A DNA stretch of 64,000 bases from VFMC01 sp963791635 (GCA_963791635.1 CAWBTC010000017.1:124001-188000); one strand, 5' to 3'; positions 41,538 through 50,492 are shown, counted from the stretch's first letter. Notes: generated from the sequence alone by a model not told the origin. Made by a program: numbers and translations.

Positions 41538-42739
41538 CCGCCCGACCCATCAGTGCGATGTGGGCGATCCTGAAGGGCAGCAGTGGGTGGCAGCACGTGT
41601 GCAGCCAACCACGTCGAGATCGGCACGGCCGACACGAGACCGATCGAGCCCACCAACGAGCGCACCACCTCCACGGCCACGAGCTCGCGTGTCACGATCG
41701 AACCGACCGATTGACCGGCCTCGCTGAACAGCAGGAGCAACGGCAGCGCCGCTCCTGCGTAGGCGAGGAACAAGGTGTTGACGGTGGACGAGATGTGGTC
41801 GCGCCCGATGCGCAGCGCGCTGCGATACAGATCGATCGACCCGAGGTGGGGCTGTGCGGCGCGCAGTTCGGCAACGGCTGACACCTGGGTGACGGTCACA
41901 TCGTCGAGTACGCCGAGCGAACCGATCACGATGCCGGCGAGCAGGATGCCGCGCGGATCGATCGGTACTTGCAGCGCATCGAGCATCTGCGTGCTGTCGT
42001 CGGTGTAGCCGGTGAAGTTCGCCAGCCGCACGAAGATCCACGACAGCACGCCGGTGATCACGAGGGCGGCGAAGGTGGAGAGCAAGGCAACGGTGGTCAT
42101 CGAGCTCACGCCGTGGGCGAGGTAGAGCGCGATGAATGCGATCACCGAGGCCGCCACCAGCGCCACCAGCACTGCCTGGTTTCCGTCGAGGAGCGATGGC
42201 AGCAGGAAGACGACGATGACCCCCAGGCTGACCGCCAGACCGGCGAGCGCACCTGCACCCTTCCATCGCCCGAGCACGAGGATCGCCATGGCGAACAGCA
42301 ACAGCAAGAGCAGCATCGGTGTGGAGCGCTCGTACTCGTAGAACGAGTAGTTCGTGGTGCCGTCGATCGCGGTCGAGGCGAGCACCTGGACGTCATCTCC
42401 GGCGGCAAGGCGTTTGCTGGCTCCGGCGGTCGACTCCTCGAAGGTGAACACCTCGCCAGACGAGTCGCCTTCGGTGATGCTCAGTTGGGCGAGGGAGCAC
42501 GCCAGGGTCGCGTCGTACGAACACGGCTGGACGGTGACCGTCTGGACTCGCGCCGCGATGGGGTCGGCATCGAGGAACGCAGGGTCGCGCGACGTGCGAT
42601 CTCCCGACGGCCAGAGCAGCACGAGGCCGACCAACGTGAGCGCGCCACAGACGGCCACCACGATGCGCAGCATCCGTTCGATCGGCGCGGCGACCTCGGC
42701 CTGTCCGTGTCCGAGACCATGTCTGTGTGCGCCGCCCAT
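41534..42739 (-). CDS. YibE/F-like membrane protein
   Basis: The 401-residue protein has an N-terminal His/Gly-rich stretch (GGAHRHGLGHGQ), one helix, and a ~100-residue extracellular beta domain (VQTVTVQPCSYDATLACSLA with two Cys). Seven or eight transmembrane helices follow. The helical part has the YibE/F signatures: MAILVLGRWKGAGALAGLA, GVLDDVTVTQVSAVAELRAA and ALRIGRDHISSTVNTLFLAY. The function of this family is unknown; it is widespread in Firmicutes and actinobacteria and presumed to be a transporter. Third from the end of the operon. Confidence 0.85.
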   Translation of the reverse strand: MGGAHRHGLGHGQAEVAAPIERMLRIVVAVCGALTLVGLVLLWPSGDRTSRDPAFLDADPIAARVQTVTVQPCSYDATLACSLAQLSITEGDSSGEVFTFEESTAGASKRLAAGDDVQVLASTAIDGTTNYSFYEYERSTPMLLLLLLFAMAILVLGRWKGAGALAGLAVSLGVIVVFLLPSLLDGNQAVLVALVAASVIAFIALYLAHGVSSMTTVALLSTFAALVITGVLSWIFVRLANFTGYTDDSTQMLDALQVPIDPRGILLAGIVIGSLGVLDDVTVTQVSAVAELRAAQPHLGSIDLYRSALRIGRDHISSTVNTLFLAYAGAALPLLLLFSEAGQSVGSIVTRELVAVEVVRSLVGSIGLVSAVPISTWLAAHVLPPTAALQDRPHRTDGSGG

Positions 42740-42742
42740 TGG

Positions 42743-43717
42743 TCACGCGACGGCGGCGGCGGCGGACAGTCCGCTCAGTGCTGCGCCCTCCATCCGGGGT
42801 CCGGCGAACGCGTCGCCGGCGACCGCGAGGGACGGCAGGTCGTCGGGGCTCCAGTGCGGGTGGGGCCAGATGCGGCGTGGCGTGGCGAAGCGCCACCGCT
42901 TCAGCTGGCTCTCCACGATCACGGCGTCGCCCAGGTATGGACGGGCCAGCTCCATCAGCGCGTCGTGCGCTGTGACGGGATCGTCATCCCAGTGCGCCTC
43001 GCTCCACTCGGGGTTGGCGTTCAGGGTGACGGCGGGCAGCAGGCTGATGCCCTTTGCGTGGTGGTCGGCGACGAAGGTGAACGAGGGGTCGGCCTGCACA
43101 CCGCCCGGGGCGGGCACGACGCTCGGCCGGTCGAGCACGACCAGCAGCGCGAGCGTGCGGTCGTATTCGGTGCGCCACAACTCCTCGGGCATCGCCACCT
43201 CGGCCGAGACGAGCAGCGAGAAGGTCTGTGGCAGTGGGCAGGTGACGATGAGCCCGTCGGCGTGATGCACGGTGTTGTCGTCGAGCTTCACCTCCCAGGG
43301 GTGCGCGCCGCCGGCCGCTTCGCCTCGGTGGAGGGAGAACACGAGCGAATCGCATCGAACGTCGAGATCGCGGGCAAGGTGCTTCGCGAGTGCGTTCATC
43401 CCGCCGTGGACCGCGTACCGAGGGTGGCCGTCGGGGTCGGGGCCGAAGCCCCGGCACCACTCGAACACCACACCTGCGTCTTGCCACTCGCGCACATGGG
43501 CGGAGAACTGCTCGGAGCGCACGGTGAAGAACTGCGCCCCGTGGTCGAGGCGGGCATCGCCGATCCGGCGCGTGGCGAGGCGACCACCGGGCGAGCGGCC
43601 CTTGTCGAACAAGACCACGTCGTGTCCCCGCGCCCGAAGCTCACCTGCGGCCATCAGCCCAGCGAGGCCGGCACCGACGATCGCGACCCGCTTGGGTTTC
43701 GGATCGCGCTGGATCAT
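42743..43717 (-). CDS. FAD-dependent oxidoreductase, renalase-like
   Basis: The 324-residue protein has the dinucleotide-binding start VAIVGAGLAGLMAAGELRAR, the GxxxxRxxT-type SPGGRLATRR, and LDHGAQFFTVRSEQF, which is characteristic of renalase/NAD(P)-binding amine-oxidase-like proteins. The C-terminal FAD contact LAVAGDAFAGPRMEGAALSG is present. Bacterial renalases oxidise isomeric dihydro-NAD(P); that activity is possible but not proven. Its ATG overlaps the stop of the hydrolase upstream (ATGA). Confidence 0.85.
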   Translation of the reverse strand: MIQRDPKPKRVAIVGAGLAGLMAAGELRARGHDVVLFDKGRSPGGRLATRRIGDARLDHGAQFFTVRSEQFSAHVREWQDAGVVFEWCRGFGPDPDGHPRYAVHGGMNALAKHLARDLDVRCDSLVFSLHRGEAAGGAHPWEVKLDDNTVHHADGLIVTCPLPQTFSLLVSAEVAMPEELWRTEYDRTLALLVVLDRPSVVPAPGGVQADPSFTFVADHHAKGISLLPAVTLNANPEWSEAHWDDDPVTAHDALMELARPYLGDAVIVESQLKRWRFATPRRIWPHPHWSPDDLPSLAVAGDAFAGPRMEGAALSGLSAAAAVA

Positions 43718-44559
43718 CCGGTGGGCGCGAGCGCGTCGGCAGCGGATGCCTGTTCGCGGGTGACCCGACCGAGGAACTCGAGCAGCACCCGGTTGAACGT
43801 CGTGGCGTGCTCGACCATGAAGCCGTGCGCAGCGCCGGAGATCACGACGAGCTCCGCGTTCGGCAACCGATCGGCGATCTCCTCGCTGTCGCCACGCGGG
43901 GTCAGGATGTCCTGGTTGCCCACCATCACGAGCGCCGGCACGGTGATCTCGCCGAGGCGGTCGGCCATGGTCTCGTCGGTGGCGAGGATCGCTCGCACCT
44001 GCGCCACGAAGGCATGTGATGTCCGGCCCATCGCGAGCGGGCCGAGCCAACCGAACGCCGGCAGCAGCCGGCGGAACGAGCGTGGACCGATCACCCAGCG
44101 GGCGGCTTCGCGCGTCATCGCCCCCATGCCTCGCTCACTGGCATGGGTGGCCCAACCGGTGAGCAGCTCGCGGCGCCAGTCGTGGTTGCGGCACGCGGTG
44201 CACGCGAGCGTCAGCGACCGCACTCGTTCGGGGTGCCTCAGAGCGACGATCTGTGAGATCGCCCCACCCATCGAGGCACCCACGACGTGCGCAGAGTCGA
44301 CACCGACATGGTCGAGCACGGCGATTGCGTCATCGGCCATCTGCTCGAGGCTGTAGTGGCCGAACGGCTTGTCGCTGCGTCCTGCGCCGCGGTTGTCGAG
44401 GGCGATCACCCGGTATCGGGCGGCGAGCACGAAGCGCTGCATGTCCCAGCCGTGCTTGTCGGCGCCAAGGCCCTGGATCATCAGCACCGCAGGCGCGCTG
44501 TGGCGACCGAGGACCTCGTAGTGCAGACGGATCCCGTCGGACGACCGTGCGTACGCCAT
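43714..44559 (-). CDS. alpha/beta hydrolase
   Basis: The 281-residue protein shows AVLMIQGLGADKHGWDMQRF, IALDNRGAGRSDKPFGHY, VVGASMGGAISQIVALRHPE with the nucleophile serine, ALVMVGNQDILTPRGDSEEI with the acid, and GAAHGFMVEHATTFN with the histidine. The style fits proline iminopeptidase/lactonase-like hydrolases; substrate unknown. It overlaps the acyltransferase-like gene by one base (TGATG) and the flavin gene by four, so it is embedded in the operon. Confidence 0.87.
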   Translation of the reverse strand: MAYARSSDGIRLHYEVLGRHSAPAVLMIQGLGADKHGWDMQRFVLAARYRVIALDNRGAGRSDKPFGHYSLEQMADDAIAVLDHVGVDSAHVVGASMGGAISQIVALRHPERVRSLTLACTACRNHDWRRELLTGWATHASERGMGAMTREAARWVIGPRSFRRLLPAFGWLGPLAMGRTSHAFVAQVRAILATDETMADRLGEITVPALVMVGNQDILTPRGDSEEIADRLPNAELVVISGAAHGFMVEHATTFNRVLLEFLGRVTREQASAADALAPTG

Positions 44560-45263
44560 CAGCCCTCCCCGAGCCAGTCGATCGCAGCCATGCCCGTCTG
44601 CACGCCGCCGAGCTCGTCGAGGATGCGCTGCAGATGACGTTGTGCGGCCTCAGCGATCTCGATCTCGGCCAGTGGACCGCGTCGCTTCTTGCGGAGGCGT
44701 ATCGGCGGACCTACCTCGGCGCGAGCGGTGCGGTTGAACAGACTGCTCATCGACGCGACCGGGATGACCGACACTCCCGCGGTGACCGCAGCACCGACGA
44801 GCTCGTGGTCGACGATGCCGGCAAATCGCGGGTGGTTGGTGCTGGAGGTGGCCATCACCACGAGCTCGCCATGGCGGAGCGCGCCGTGCACCTCGGCCGG
44901 GTTGTCGAGCAGGGCTCCGATCCGTCGAAGCCCGGCGCCGAAGGGTGCATGGTCGGGGCGGCCGACGAAGCGCACAGGGCGATCCGTCACCTGCGACAGC
45001 GCCCAGGAAACGTAGAGCGGACTGAACGACCACCGGCGCTCGTTGGTGACGAGGAGCGCACCCGCCTTCGCCGGGAGGTGGTGCAGTCCGCCGACGCTCA
45101 CGTTCCAGCGCAGGCGGGCGATCGGCCACAGCAGCCGCACGAGGTGATCGTCTCGGCCCCACTCGTCGACTGAGTGGTCGGGGAGCAGTGGCTTGAACGG
45201 AGCGATGACTGCACTCGCGGTCGAGGCCACTGCTCGTCGGGGAAGCTCGATCAGCTGTGCCAT
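44559..45263 (-). CDS. PlsC-like acyltransferase domain protein lacking the HX4D motif
   Basis: The 234-residue protein resembles the lysophosphatidate acyltransferase fold: VGGLHHLPAKAGALLVTNER, RPVRFVGRPDHAPFGAGLRR, GALRHGELVVMATSST and GVSVIPVASMSSLF. The position where PlsC enzymes have NHxxxxD reads TNERRWSF here, so the catalytic His-Asp pair is missing. It may be inactive, or have a different chemistry. It follows the epimerase by one base and precedes a hydrolase, together suggesting lipid or cell-envelope metabolism. Confidence 0.65.
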   Translation of the reverse strand: MAQLIELPRRAVASTASAVIAPFKPLLPDHSVDEWGRDDHLVRLLWPIARLRWNVSVGGLHHLPAKAGALLVTNERRWSFSPLYVSWALSQVTDRPVRFVGRPDHAPFGAGLRRIGALLDNPAEVHGALRHGELVVMATSSTNHPRFAGIVDHELVGAAVTAGVSVIPVASMSSLFNRTARAEVGPPIRLRKKRRGPLAEIEIAEAAQRHLQRILDELGGVQTGMAAIDWLGEG

Positions 45264-45264
45264 G

Positions 45265-46257
45265 TCAGGCGACTCCGTGGAAGCTGGCTGCGGGCATCTG
45301 CGGCTTGGTGATCCGCACGACGCTCTCCCAACGGAAGAGGCGATCGATCACCTCGGGTGTGGTCGTGGTCGGCACGATGCCGAGGACGTCGAGTGCAGCA
45401 CCGCCGTCGGCCAACCGACCGCGGTGCAACACCTCCATCACGTGCTCCGGGATCGGTGCGCCCCCGAGGTGCGACAACTGCCGGGCGAGGTACCACTCGG
45501 GCCCGACGAGCGGGAGCGGGATGCGCTTGCCGCGCATGATCGCTTGCAGACCGGTGATCGCCCCGGGCGCGACGACGTTGACCGGCTGCTGGAGGCGGAG
45601 CTTCGCTGCGGCCACGAAGGCACGCGCAGCATCGGCATCCTCGACGACTGCGAACGGAGGATCGGCCAAGATGCTGAACGGCACGACGGGCTGGCGGAGC
45701 AGCCGGCCGAGCGGGCTCGGCACATGCGGGCCGAGCACGGGCGCGAGGCGCAGGGCGCCGACGGCAACGCCGATGCGGTCGGCAACCGACTGGGCGACGG
45801 TCTCGATCCGTTCCACCATCCGGCCGAACTCGCTGGTGGGGTCGGGGGCGACGGTCTCGTCGGGGCGGGTGAGTGCATGTCGGCTGCGTCCGTAGATCTC
45901 GATTCCGCTGCGCACCACGATGCCTTCCAGCGACGGGCACTCCGCGGCAGCTCCGAGGATCGCGGTGGTCGCGTCGTTGGTGAACTGTTTGGCATGGGCC
46001 GTGCCGGCGCGAGCGTCGGGCTCCCAGACGGCCAGGTGGATCAGCACATGCGGATCGAACGTGGTGACCACATCGACGATGCGGTCACGGTCGGAAGGCT
46101 CGATGCGGTGGAATTCGGTCTTGCGGAGACGGCGGCGAGGCGGGTCGACATCAATGCCGCACAGCGAACCCACCCAGGGTTCCTGCTCGAGCAGTGATGC
46201 GACACGGCAGCCGAGCTCGCCTCCCATCCCGCTCACGAGCAATCGTTGACCGCCCAT
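45265..46257 (-). CDS. NAD-dependent epimerase/dehydratase
   Basis: The 330-residue extended SDR starts at ATG 46257, seven bases after a TAGCGT box. The opening LLVSGMGGELGCRVASLLEQ is the nucleotide-binding loop; VLIHLAVWEPDARAGTAHAK, GIVVRSGIEIYGRSRHALT and LRLAPVLGPHVPSPLGRLLR follow. The classic YxxxK is not clear. The pattern resembles actinobacterial epimerases paired with PlsC-like acyltransferases. It is the first gene of a seven-gene operon reaching 39866. Confidence 0.8.
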   Translation of the reverse strand: MGGQRLLVSGMGGELGCRVASLLEQEPWVGSLCGIDVDPPRRRLRKTEFHRIEPSDRDRIVDVVTTFDPHVLIHLAVWEPDARAGTAHAKQFTNDATTAILGAAAECPSLEGIVVRSGIEIYGRSRHALTRPDETVAPDPTSEFGRMVERIETVAQSVADRIGVAVGALRLAPVLGPHVPSPLGRLLRQPVVPFSILADPPFAVVEDADAARAFVAAAKLRLQQPVNVVAPGAITGLQAIMRGKRIPLPLVGPEWYLARQLSHLGGAPIPEHVMEVLHRGRLADGGAALDVLGIVPTTTTPEVIDRLFRWESVVRITKPQMPAASFHGVA

Positions 46258-46264
46258 GGCTCGA

Positions 46265-46270
46265 ACGCTA
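46265..46270 (-). promoter_or_regulatory. -10 box TAGCGT of the seven-gene operon
   Basis: TAGCGT lies seven bases before ATG 46257; no other promoter-like box is seen before 39866, and gaps within the operon are at most 13 bases. Confidence 0.5.
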
Positions 46271-46275
46271 CCCGG

Positions 46276-46923
46276 TCAGCTGCCCGATTGGAGGATCGCG
46301 AATCGCACGTGGACGTGGGCCGACAGCTCGATCTGACCGGCGCTCACCGCCATCTCGCTGCCGGATGCCGTCATGGCACGCATCATCGGCCCCTGCTCGG
46401 CCACCGGCATCGGGCCCGGGCCAGTGGAGATCGGCACCTCGCTGACGAGCTCCACCGCACCGAGCTGCATGCCGAGCGCCGTCACGTACGCGTCGGCCCG
46501 CCGGCGGGCATCGAGCGCGGCGCGTCCGAGGAGGTCGTGGCGCACCGGGTGCTCGGCATCGACTTCCCAGACCAGGTTGCGTACCTGGGCTCCGGCGTCA
46601 CCGACGGCCAGCCGGAGCAGTGTTGGCAGCCGGTCGGGCTCGTCGATGGTGACGGTGATCGCGTTCGAGGCACGGTGGCCCACCAGGGTGTTCTGATCGC
46701 GGCGGTACTCCCACTCCTCGGCCACCGTGACCCCGTCGGTCACCCAGTCGCGCCGATCGAACCCGAGCTGTGAGAGTCGGTCACCGAGGGTGATCGAGCG
46801 TTCGCTGACCTGGTCGAGCGCTGTTGCTGCGTCGGCAGCCACGACCGACAACCCGAGGCTGACGACCACTCGATCCGGCTGCACGAGCTGTTGAGCGCTT
46901 CCCATCACGATGACCGATGACAT
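46276..46923 (-). CDS. SIMPL-domain protein (DUF541)
   Basis: The 215-residue protein covers the SIMPL domain: IVMGSAQQLVQPDRVVVSLG, LSQLGFDRRDWVTDGVTVAE, GHRASNAITVTIDEPDRLP, RAALDARRRADAYVTALGMQ and GAVELVSEVPIS. The family, related to BP26/YggE, is usually periplasmic and forms channel-like oligomers in BP26. Here no signal peptide is seen after ATG 46923, so it may be cytosolic. It ends 18 bases before the epimerase start, just inside that gene's promoter region. Confidence 0.83.
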   Translation of the reverse strand: MSSVIVMGSAQQLVQPDRVVVSLGLSVVAADAATALDQVSERSITLGDRLSQLGFDRRDWVTDGVTVAEEWEYRRDQNTLVGHRASNAITVTIDEPDRLPTLLRLAVGDAGAQVRNLVWEVDAEHPVRHDLLGRAALDARRRADAYVTALGMQLGAVELVSEVPISTGPGPMPVAEQGPMMRAMTASGSEMAVSAGQIELSAHVHVRFAILQSGS

Positions 46924-46983
46924 CCGGCGAGTCTGGCACGCCATCCTCAAGGGCGTCCCGCACCGCGCCGATACCAGGAATGC

Positions 46984-49059
46984 ATGAATGAGCGGACGGG
47001 CGCCGAGCCGTCCCCTGCGGGGACGGGAGCCACCGTGTCTCGTGACGACCTCCGCCATCTCTCCCTGTGGAACCGCCTCTCGGCTCGGGTGCAACGTCCG
47101 CTGCTCGCGCGCCCGGCGCGGCGCTCCTCGAACCGGTGGATCGTCGCGCTGTCGTCGATGGTGTTGGTCGTGCCGGCGTTGCCTGCAGCGGCACCGACCG
47201 CGGCTACCTCACAGGCGCGGGTGGTCGCTGCTGCGCCGACGAACTGCACGACGATGTACACCGTCGTGTCGGGCGACTCATGGTTCGCGATCTCGAAGAA
47301 GACGGGCGTGTCGATGAACGCGCTCTACTCGGCTAACGCGACGAGCGCCGCGTCGCCACTGTTCCCAGGGATGCAGCTGTGTCTGCCCGCCGGCGCGACG
47401 GTCACCACGATGCCGGGCACGACGACACCCGCAGTCGGCCAGCTGGCGGTGAACCTCAGTGCCTTCCCCGCTCAGGGACCGTGCTGGTTCATCGACTCGT
47501 GGCAGGCGCCGCGCGGCGGTGGTCGTCTCCACGAGGGCGTCGACGTCATGGCAAAGGCGGGTCAGTACGTCTACGCGGTGCAGGACGGCACACTGTCGAA
47601 GCAGACCCTCGATCGCTCCGGCTCGCTGTCGGGCAACGCCTGGTGGCTCACGGGCAACGACGGCACCTACTTCTTCTACGCTCACCTGTCGGCGTTCGCC
47701 CCCGATCTGAAGGTCGGCTCCAAGGTCGTGGCAGGCCAGATCATCGGATACGTGGGCCGCACTGGCAATGCGTCCGGCGCCCACCTGCACTTCGAGGTGC
47801 ACCCCAAGGGCGGTGCTGCGGTGAACCCCACACCGATCGTGCGAGCGGTGGACGGCTGTCGGAACACCACTCCTGCGCCCCAGCCCGGCGGCGTGCTGCC
47901 GGCAACGCCGAGCACGCTCCCGCCGGCCGGTTCGGGTGGCACCGCCACCACGATGCCACCGGTCACCACCCCACCCGTCACGGCCGCTCCGGCGCCTGCG
48001 GTGCCGACGAACACTGCGCCGACGGCACCTGCCGCTGGCGCGTCGTGGCAGTTCTTCTCGCCGAAGACCGCCTACGACTCGACCTGGAGCGCAGGATCGC
48101 TCGCAGCGTTCACGCGTCAGGCCGTGAAGGTCAGTGGCCTCAGCGGTGTGCCGTCGGGGACGTCCGGCGTGCTCGTACGACTCACCGTCGCCGGCGCCTC
48201 CGGGTCGGGGTACCTCGTCGCCTACGCGTGCGAGACCGGTGCACCCGTCGCGTCACAGCTGAGCTTCCGTCGCGACGGTGTTGCTGTCGGTACCTCGATG
48301 GTGCGTGTGGCGAAGGGTCAGATCTGCGTGATGACCAACACCGCGGCGAAGGTGAAGGTGGAGGTGCTCGCCGCACAGGCGGCAACCGGTGTGGGACTCC
48401 AGCCGATCACGGCGAACCGCGTGCTCGACACGCGCACCACGGGTCGCCTCGCCCCCGGCAACCAGATCCAGATCGCCAACTCCCTGCTCGGCGCTCCCGG
48501 CGATGCGCAGGCACTGTCGGTCGCTGTCACGTTCGTGAACCCCGATGCCGCCGGCACGTTCTCGCTGGGCTTCTGCGGTCAGGGTCTGTGGAGCACCGCG
48601 ATCGGTGCCGACGCCGTGTCGTCATTCGCGATGACGATGCGGGTCAGCCCGTCGGGGTGGTGCCTCACGAGTTCGGTGTCCACCGACGTGATCATCGATG
48701 TCACCGGGGTGTGGGCGGGACCGTCGAAGGTGTCGACGGTGGATCCGCTGCGGATCTTCGACTCCCGATCCTCGGGTGGCGTCGGCCAGAGTGGCGTCCC
48801 CGTGCAGGTGGCGGGACTCGGTGGCGTCCCCGCCGATGCCACGACCGCGATGCTCGCGATCACCTTGGTCGCGGGCGGAAGCGGCACCAGCGTGTTCGCC
48901 TACCCGTGCAACGAGGGTCACGGATCCGGCACCGTCATCGCGTCGGTGTCGAACCGGGTCGCGACCGCTGTGGTGCCCGTGCGTCTCAGCGGCGGCCAGG
49001 TGTGTGTGAAGAGCATCCACCAGGCCGACGTCATCGTTGACGTCGTCGGCGCCGGATGA
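46984..49059 (+). CDS. secreted LysM/M23 peptidase with C-terminal beta-repeats
   Basis: The 691-residue protein starts at ATG 46984. A long cytoplasmic N-terminus precedes a signal helix (~52-70). LysM follows (~90-135: YTVVSGDSWFAISKKTGVSM), then an M23 domain (~150-290) with the zinc ligands in HEGVDVMAKAGQ and HLHFEVHPKGG. A Pro/Thr-rich linker (~295-355) leads to three ~110-residue beta-repeats. The last two open with RVLDTRTTG and RIFDSRSSG and close with VIIDVTG and VIVDVVG, as in the PQQ dehydrogenase at 14509. It should cleave peptidoglycan cross-bridges outside the cell. Confidence 0.9.
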   Translation: MNERTGAEPSPAGTGATVSRDDLRHLSLWNRLSARVQRPLLARPARRSSNRWIVALSSMVLVVPALPAAAPTAATSQARVVAAAPTNCTTMYTVVSGDSWFAISKKTGVSMNALYSANATSAASPLFPGMQLCLPAGATVTTMPGTTTPAVGQLAVNLSAFPAQGPCWFIDSWQAPRGGGRLHEGVDVMAKAGQYVYAVQDGTLSKQTLDRSGSLSGNAWWLTGNDGTYFFYAHLSAFAPDLKVGSKVVAGQIIGYVGRTGNASGAHLHFEVHPKGGAAVNPTPIVRAVDGCRNTTPAPQPGGVLPATPSTLPPAGSGGTATTMPPVTTPPVTAAPAPAVPTNTAPTAPAAGASWQFFSPKTAYDSTWSAGSLAAFTRQAVKVSGLSGVPSGTSGVLVRLTVAGASGSGYLVAYACETGAPVASQLSFRRDGVAVGTSMVRVAKGQICVMTNTAAKVKVEVLAAQAATGVGLQPITANRVLDTRTTGRLAPGNQIQIANSLLGAPGDAQALSVAVTFVNPDAAGTFSLGFCGQGLWSTAIGADAVSSFAMTMRVSPSGWCLTSSVSTDVIIDVTGVWAGPSKVSTVDPLRIFDSRSSGGVGQSGVPVQVAGLGGVPADATTAMLAITLVAGGSGTSVFAYPCNEGHGSGTVIASVSNRVATAVVPVRLSGGQVCVKSIHQADVIVDVVGAG

Positions 49060-49094
49060 CATCTGGCCGCCCCTCGACCCGGTCGGCCCTCGGA

Positions 49095-49961
49095 TCAGCC
49101 GAAGCCGCGTGAGTCCTGCTTCAAGGCGGTGTCGACCGACAGCGCGGACGCCACGACCAGCGCGTTGAGTGGCTGTGGCAGCCGGGCGTGGATCTGCACC
49201 ACGTAGTTGTCGGCCGTGGTGAAGAGGGTCTTCGCGACGCCTTCGAAGGTCTTGGTGATCCGGGCCACCTCGGTGCCGGTGTGGTCCTCGATCCGGAAGT
49301 CCCACGCCCGCCAGTTCTCGGCTCTGATCGAGCCGTAGGTGTGCTCGCCGGCCTGCAGGGTGAAGTGGATCTTGCCGAACACGTTGTCCTGCACGATCCG
49401 GCCGATCTCGCGGTCTTGGCCGTCGCTCACCACGACGGTGCTCTTGAGCACCTTCGCCGGTCGGGTGAGGCGCAACACCACGTTGTTGTTGGCGTCGGTG
49501 ATCTCGAGCCGGTGGGTGAGGAACTGGTCGAGGCTCGAGACCAGGCGCAGGACCTTCTTGGCCGTGCTCTGGCCGACCTGGTTCACCGCAGCCAACTGGC
49601 GACCCTCACGGTCGAACACGCCGTACTGGTTGTTGAGCTCGATGATCTTCGCCTTCTGGTTCACGACCAGCACGGGCTCGTCGAAGATCGAACCCGAGCC
49701 GGCGAAGGCGGGCTGTCCGACGGCTGCGCTGCGCCGCGTCCCGTCGCCAGAGGTCATTCGCTGGATGAGGGCCGGATTGGCCTCGTCGCCGACGGTGAGT
49801 GCCGAGTCGACGCGATCGAGTCGGGTGGCTGCCTGCTGGACCGGATCGGTGGCTGTGATGCCACGGTTGCTGACGTGATCGGTCCAGGCCTGGCCGTCCC
49901 AGTAGCGGTGCTCGTTGCGCCCTGTGGGGTCCGGGTACCAGTTGGCGGGCGTGGTGCTCAT
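49095..49961 (-). CDS. DUF2510 plus LURP-one/scramblase-like protein
   Basis: The 288-residue protein opens with a DUF2510 unit (WYPDPTGRNEHRYWDGQAWT), a short domain common at the N-terminus of actinobacterial proteins. After a linker, residues ~95-275 form the tubby-like LURP-one/scramblase beta-barrel fold (EPVLVVNQKAKIIELNNQYG, RLEITDANNNVVLRLTRPAK, TYGSIRAENWRAWDFRIEDH). The fold binds lipids or membranes in other organisms. No transmembrane helix is seen. It lies 21 bases downstream of the phosphatase-like gene, same strand. Confidence 0.82.
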   Translation of the reverse strand: MSTTPANWYPDPTGRNEHRYWDGQAWTDHVSNRGITATDPVQQAATRLDRVDSALTVGDEANPALIQRMTSGDGTRRSAAVGQPAFAGSGSIFDEPVLVVNQKAKIIELNNQYGVFDREGRQLAAVNQVGQSTAKKVLRLVSSLDQFLTHRLEITDANNNVVLRLTRPAKVLKSTVVVSDGQDREIGRIVQDNVFGKIHFTLQAGEHTYGSIRAENWRAWDFRIEDHTGTEVARITKTFEGVAKTLFTTADNYVVQIHARLPQPLNALVVASALSVDTALKQDSRGFG

Positions 49962-49982
49962 CGCCCCATTGTCGCCGAGGGC

Positions 49983-50492
49983 TCAGCGAAGTTCGTGCAC
50001 CTTCAGCATCACCTCGCGCCCGAACGGGTCGAGTTGACGGCCGGCGATGCGTTCGATGACGGTGATGGCCCGCGACGGGTCCTCGACGAGGCCGCTCCAG
50101 CGGATGTAGCCGCCCATGATGCCGACGAGGCGATCGTCGACGTTCTCGTTGTGGACGATCACCTTCACGTTGTTCTCGAGCAATGCGTGGAGCTCGGTGT
50201 AGAACGTCTTCAGCCACAGGTCGAGGTCGTCGACGCCGGTGAAGGGCCGGTGCCGATACGGCAACGACAACTCGTCGTAGTTGTGCAGGTTGTGCGGCGC
50301 CGGGATGATGCTGACGAGGCAACCGAAGCCGTTCTCGCGCAACCAGATGATCTCCTCCTGGCGGCGGACCCGACGGTGGTTGTCGCCGTAACCACCAGGG
50401 CGCTCGCAGATGGCGAGCTTGTCCTTCATGATCCAGGTGAAGTTGCGCGGGGTGATCCCGAGGGCCCACTTCCCGCGGAGACGGGGTGGCAT
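49983..50492 (-). CDS. dual-specificity-phosphatase-like protein lacking the catalytic Cys
   Basis: The 169-residue protein has the layout of a small DSP/tyrosine phosphatase: KWALGITPRNFTWIMKDKLA, EEIIWLRENGFGCLVSIIPA with the early beta-alpha unit, a loop RHRPFTGVDDLDLWLK near the general-acid position, and the P-loop region VKVIVHNENVDDRLVGIMGG. In active enzymes the last reads HCxxxxxR; here it is HNENVDDR, with Asn for Cys and acidic residues in the loop. It is therefore predicted inactive as a phosphatase and may bind phosphorylated partners. The start is ATG 50492. Confidence 0.6.
   Translation of the reverse strand: MPPRLRGKWALGITPRNFTWIMKDKLAICERPGGYGDNHRRVRRQEEIIWLRENGFGCLVSIIPAPHNLHNYDELSLPYRHRPFTGVDDLDLWLKTFYTELHALLENNVKVIVHNENVDDRLVGIMGGYIRWSGLVEDPSRAITVIERIAGRQLDPFGREVMLKVHELR

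Noticed and set aside
44070..44090. Third copy of the 23-bp upstream element (GCGGAACGAG)
   Set aside because: Only ten bases match and they lie inside a hydrolase coding region.
41969..44356. Open frame of 795 codons on the plus strand
   Set aside because: It is antisense to the YibE/F, flavin and hydrolase genes; no motif or ribosome-binding site.
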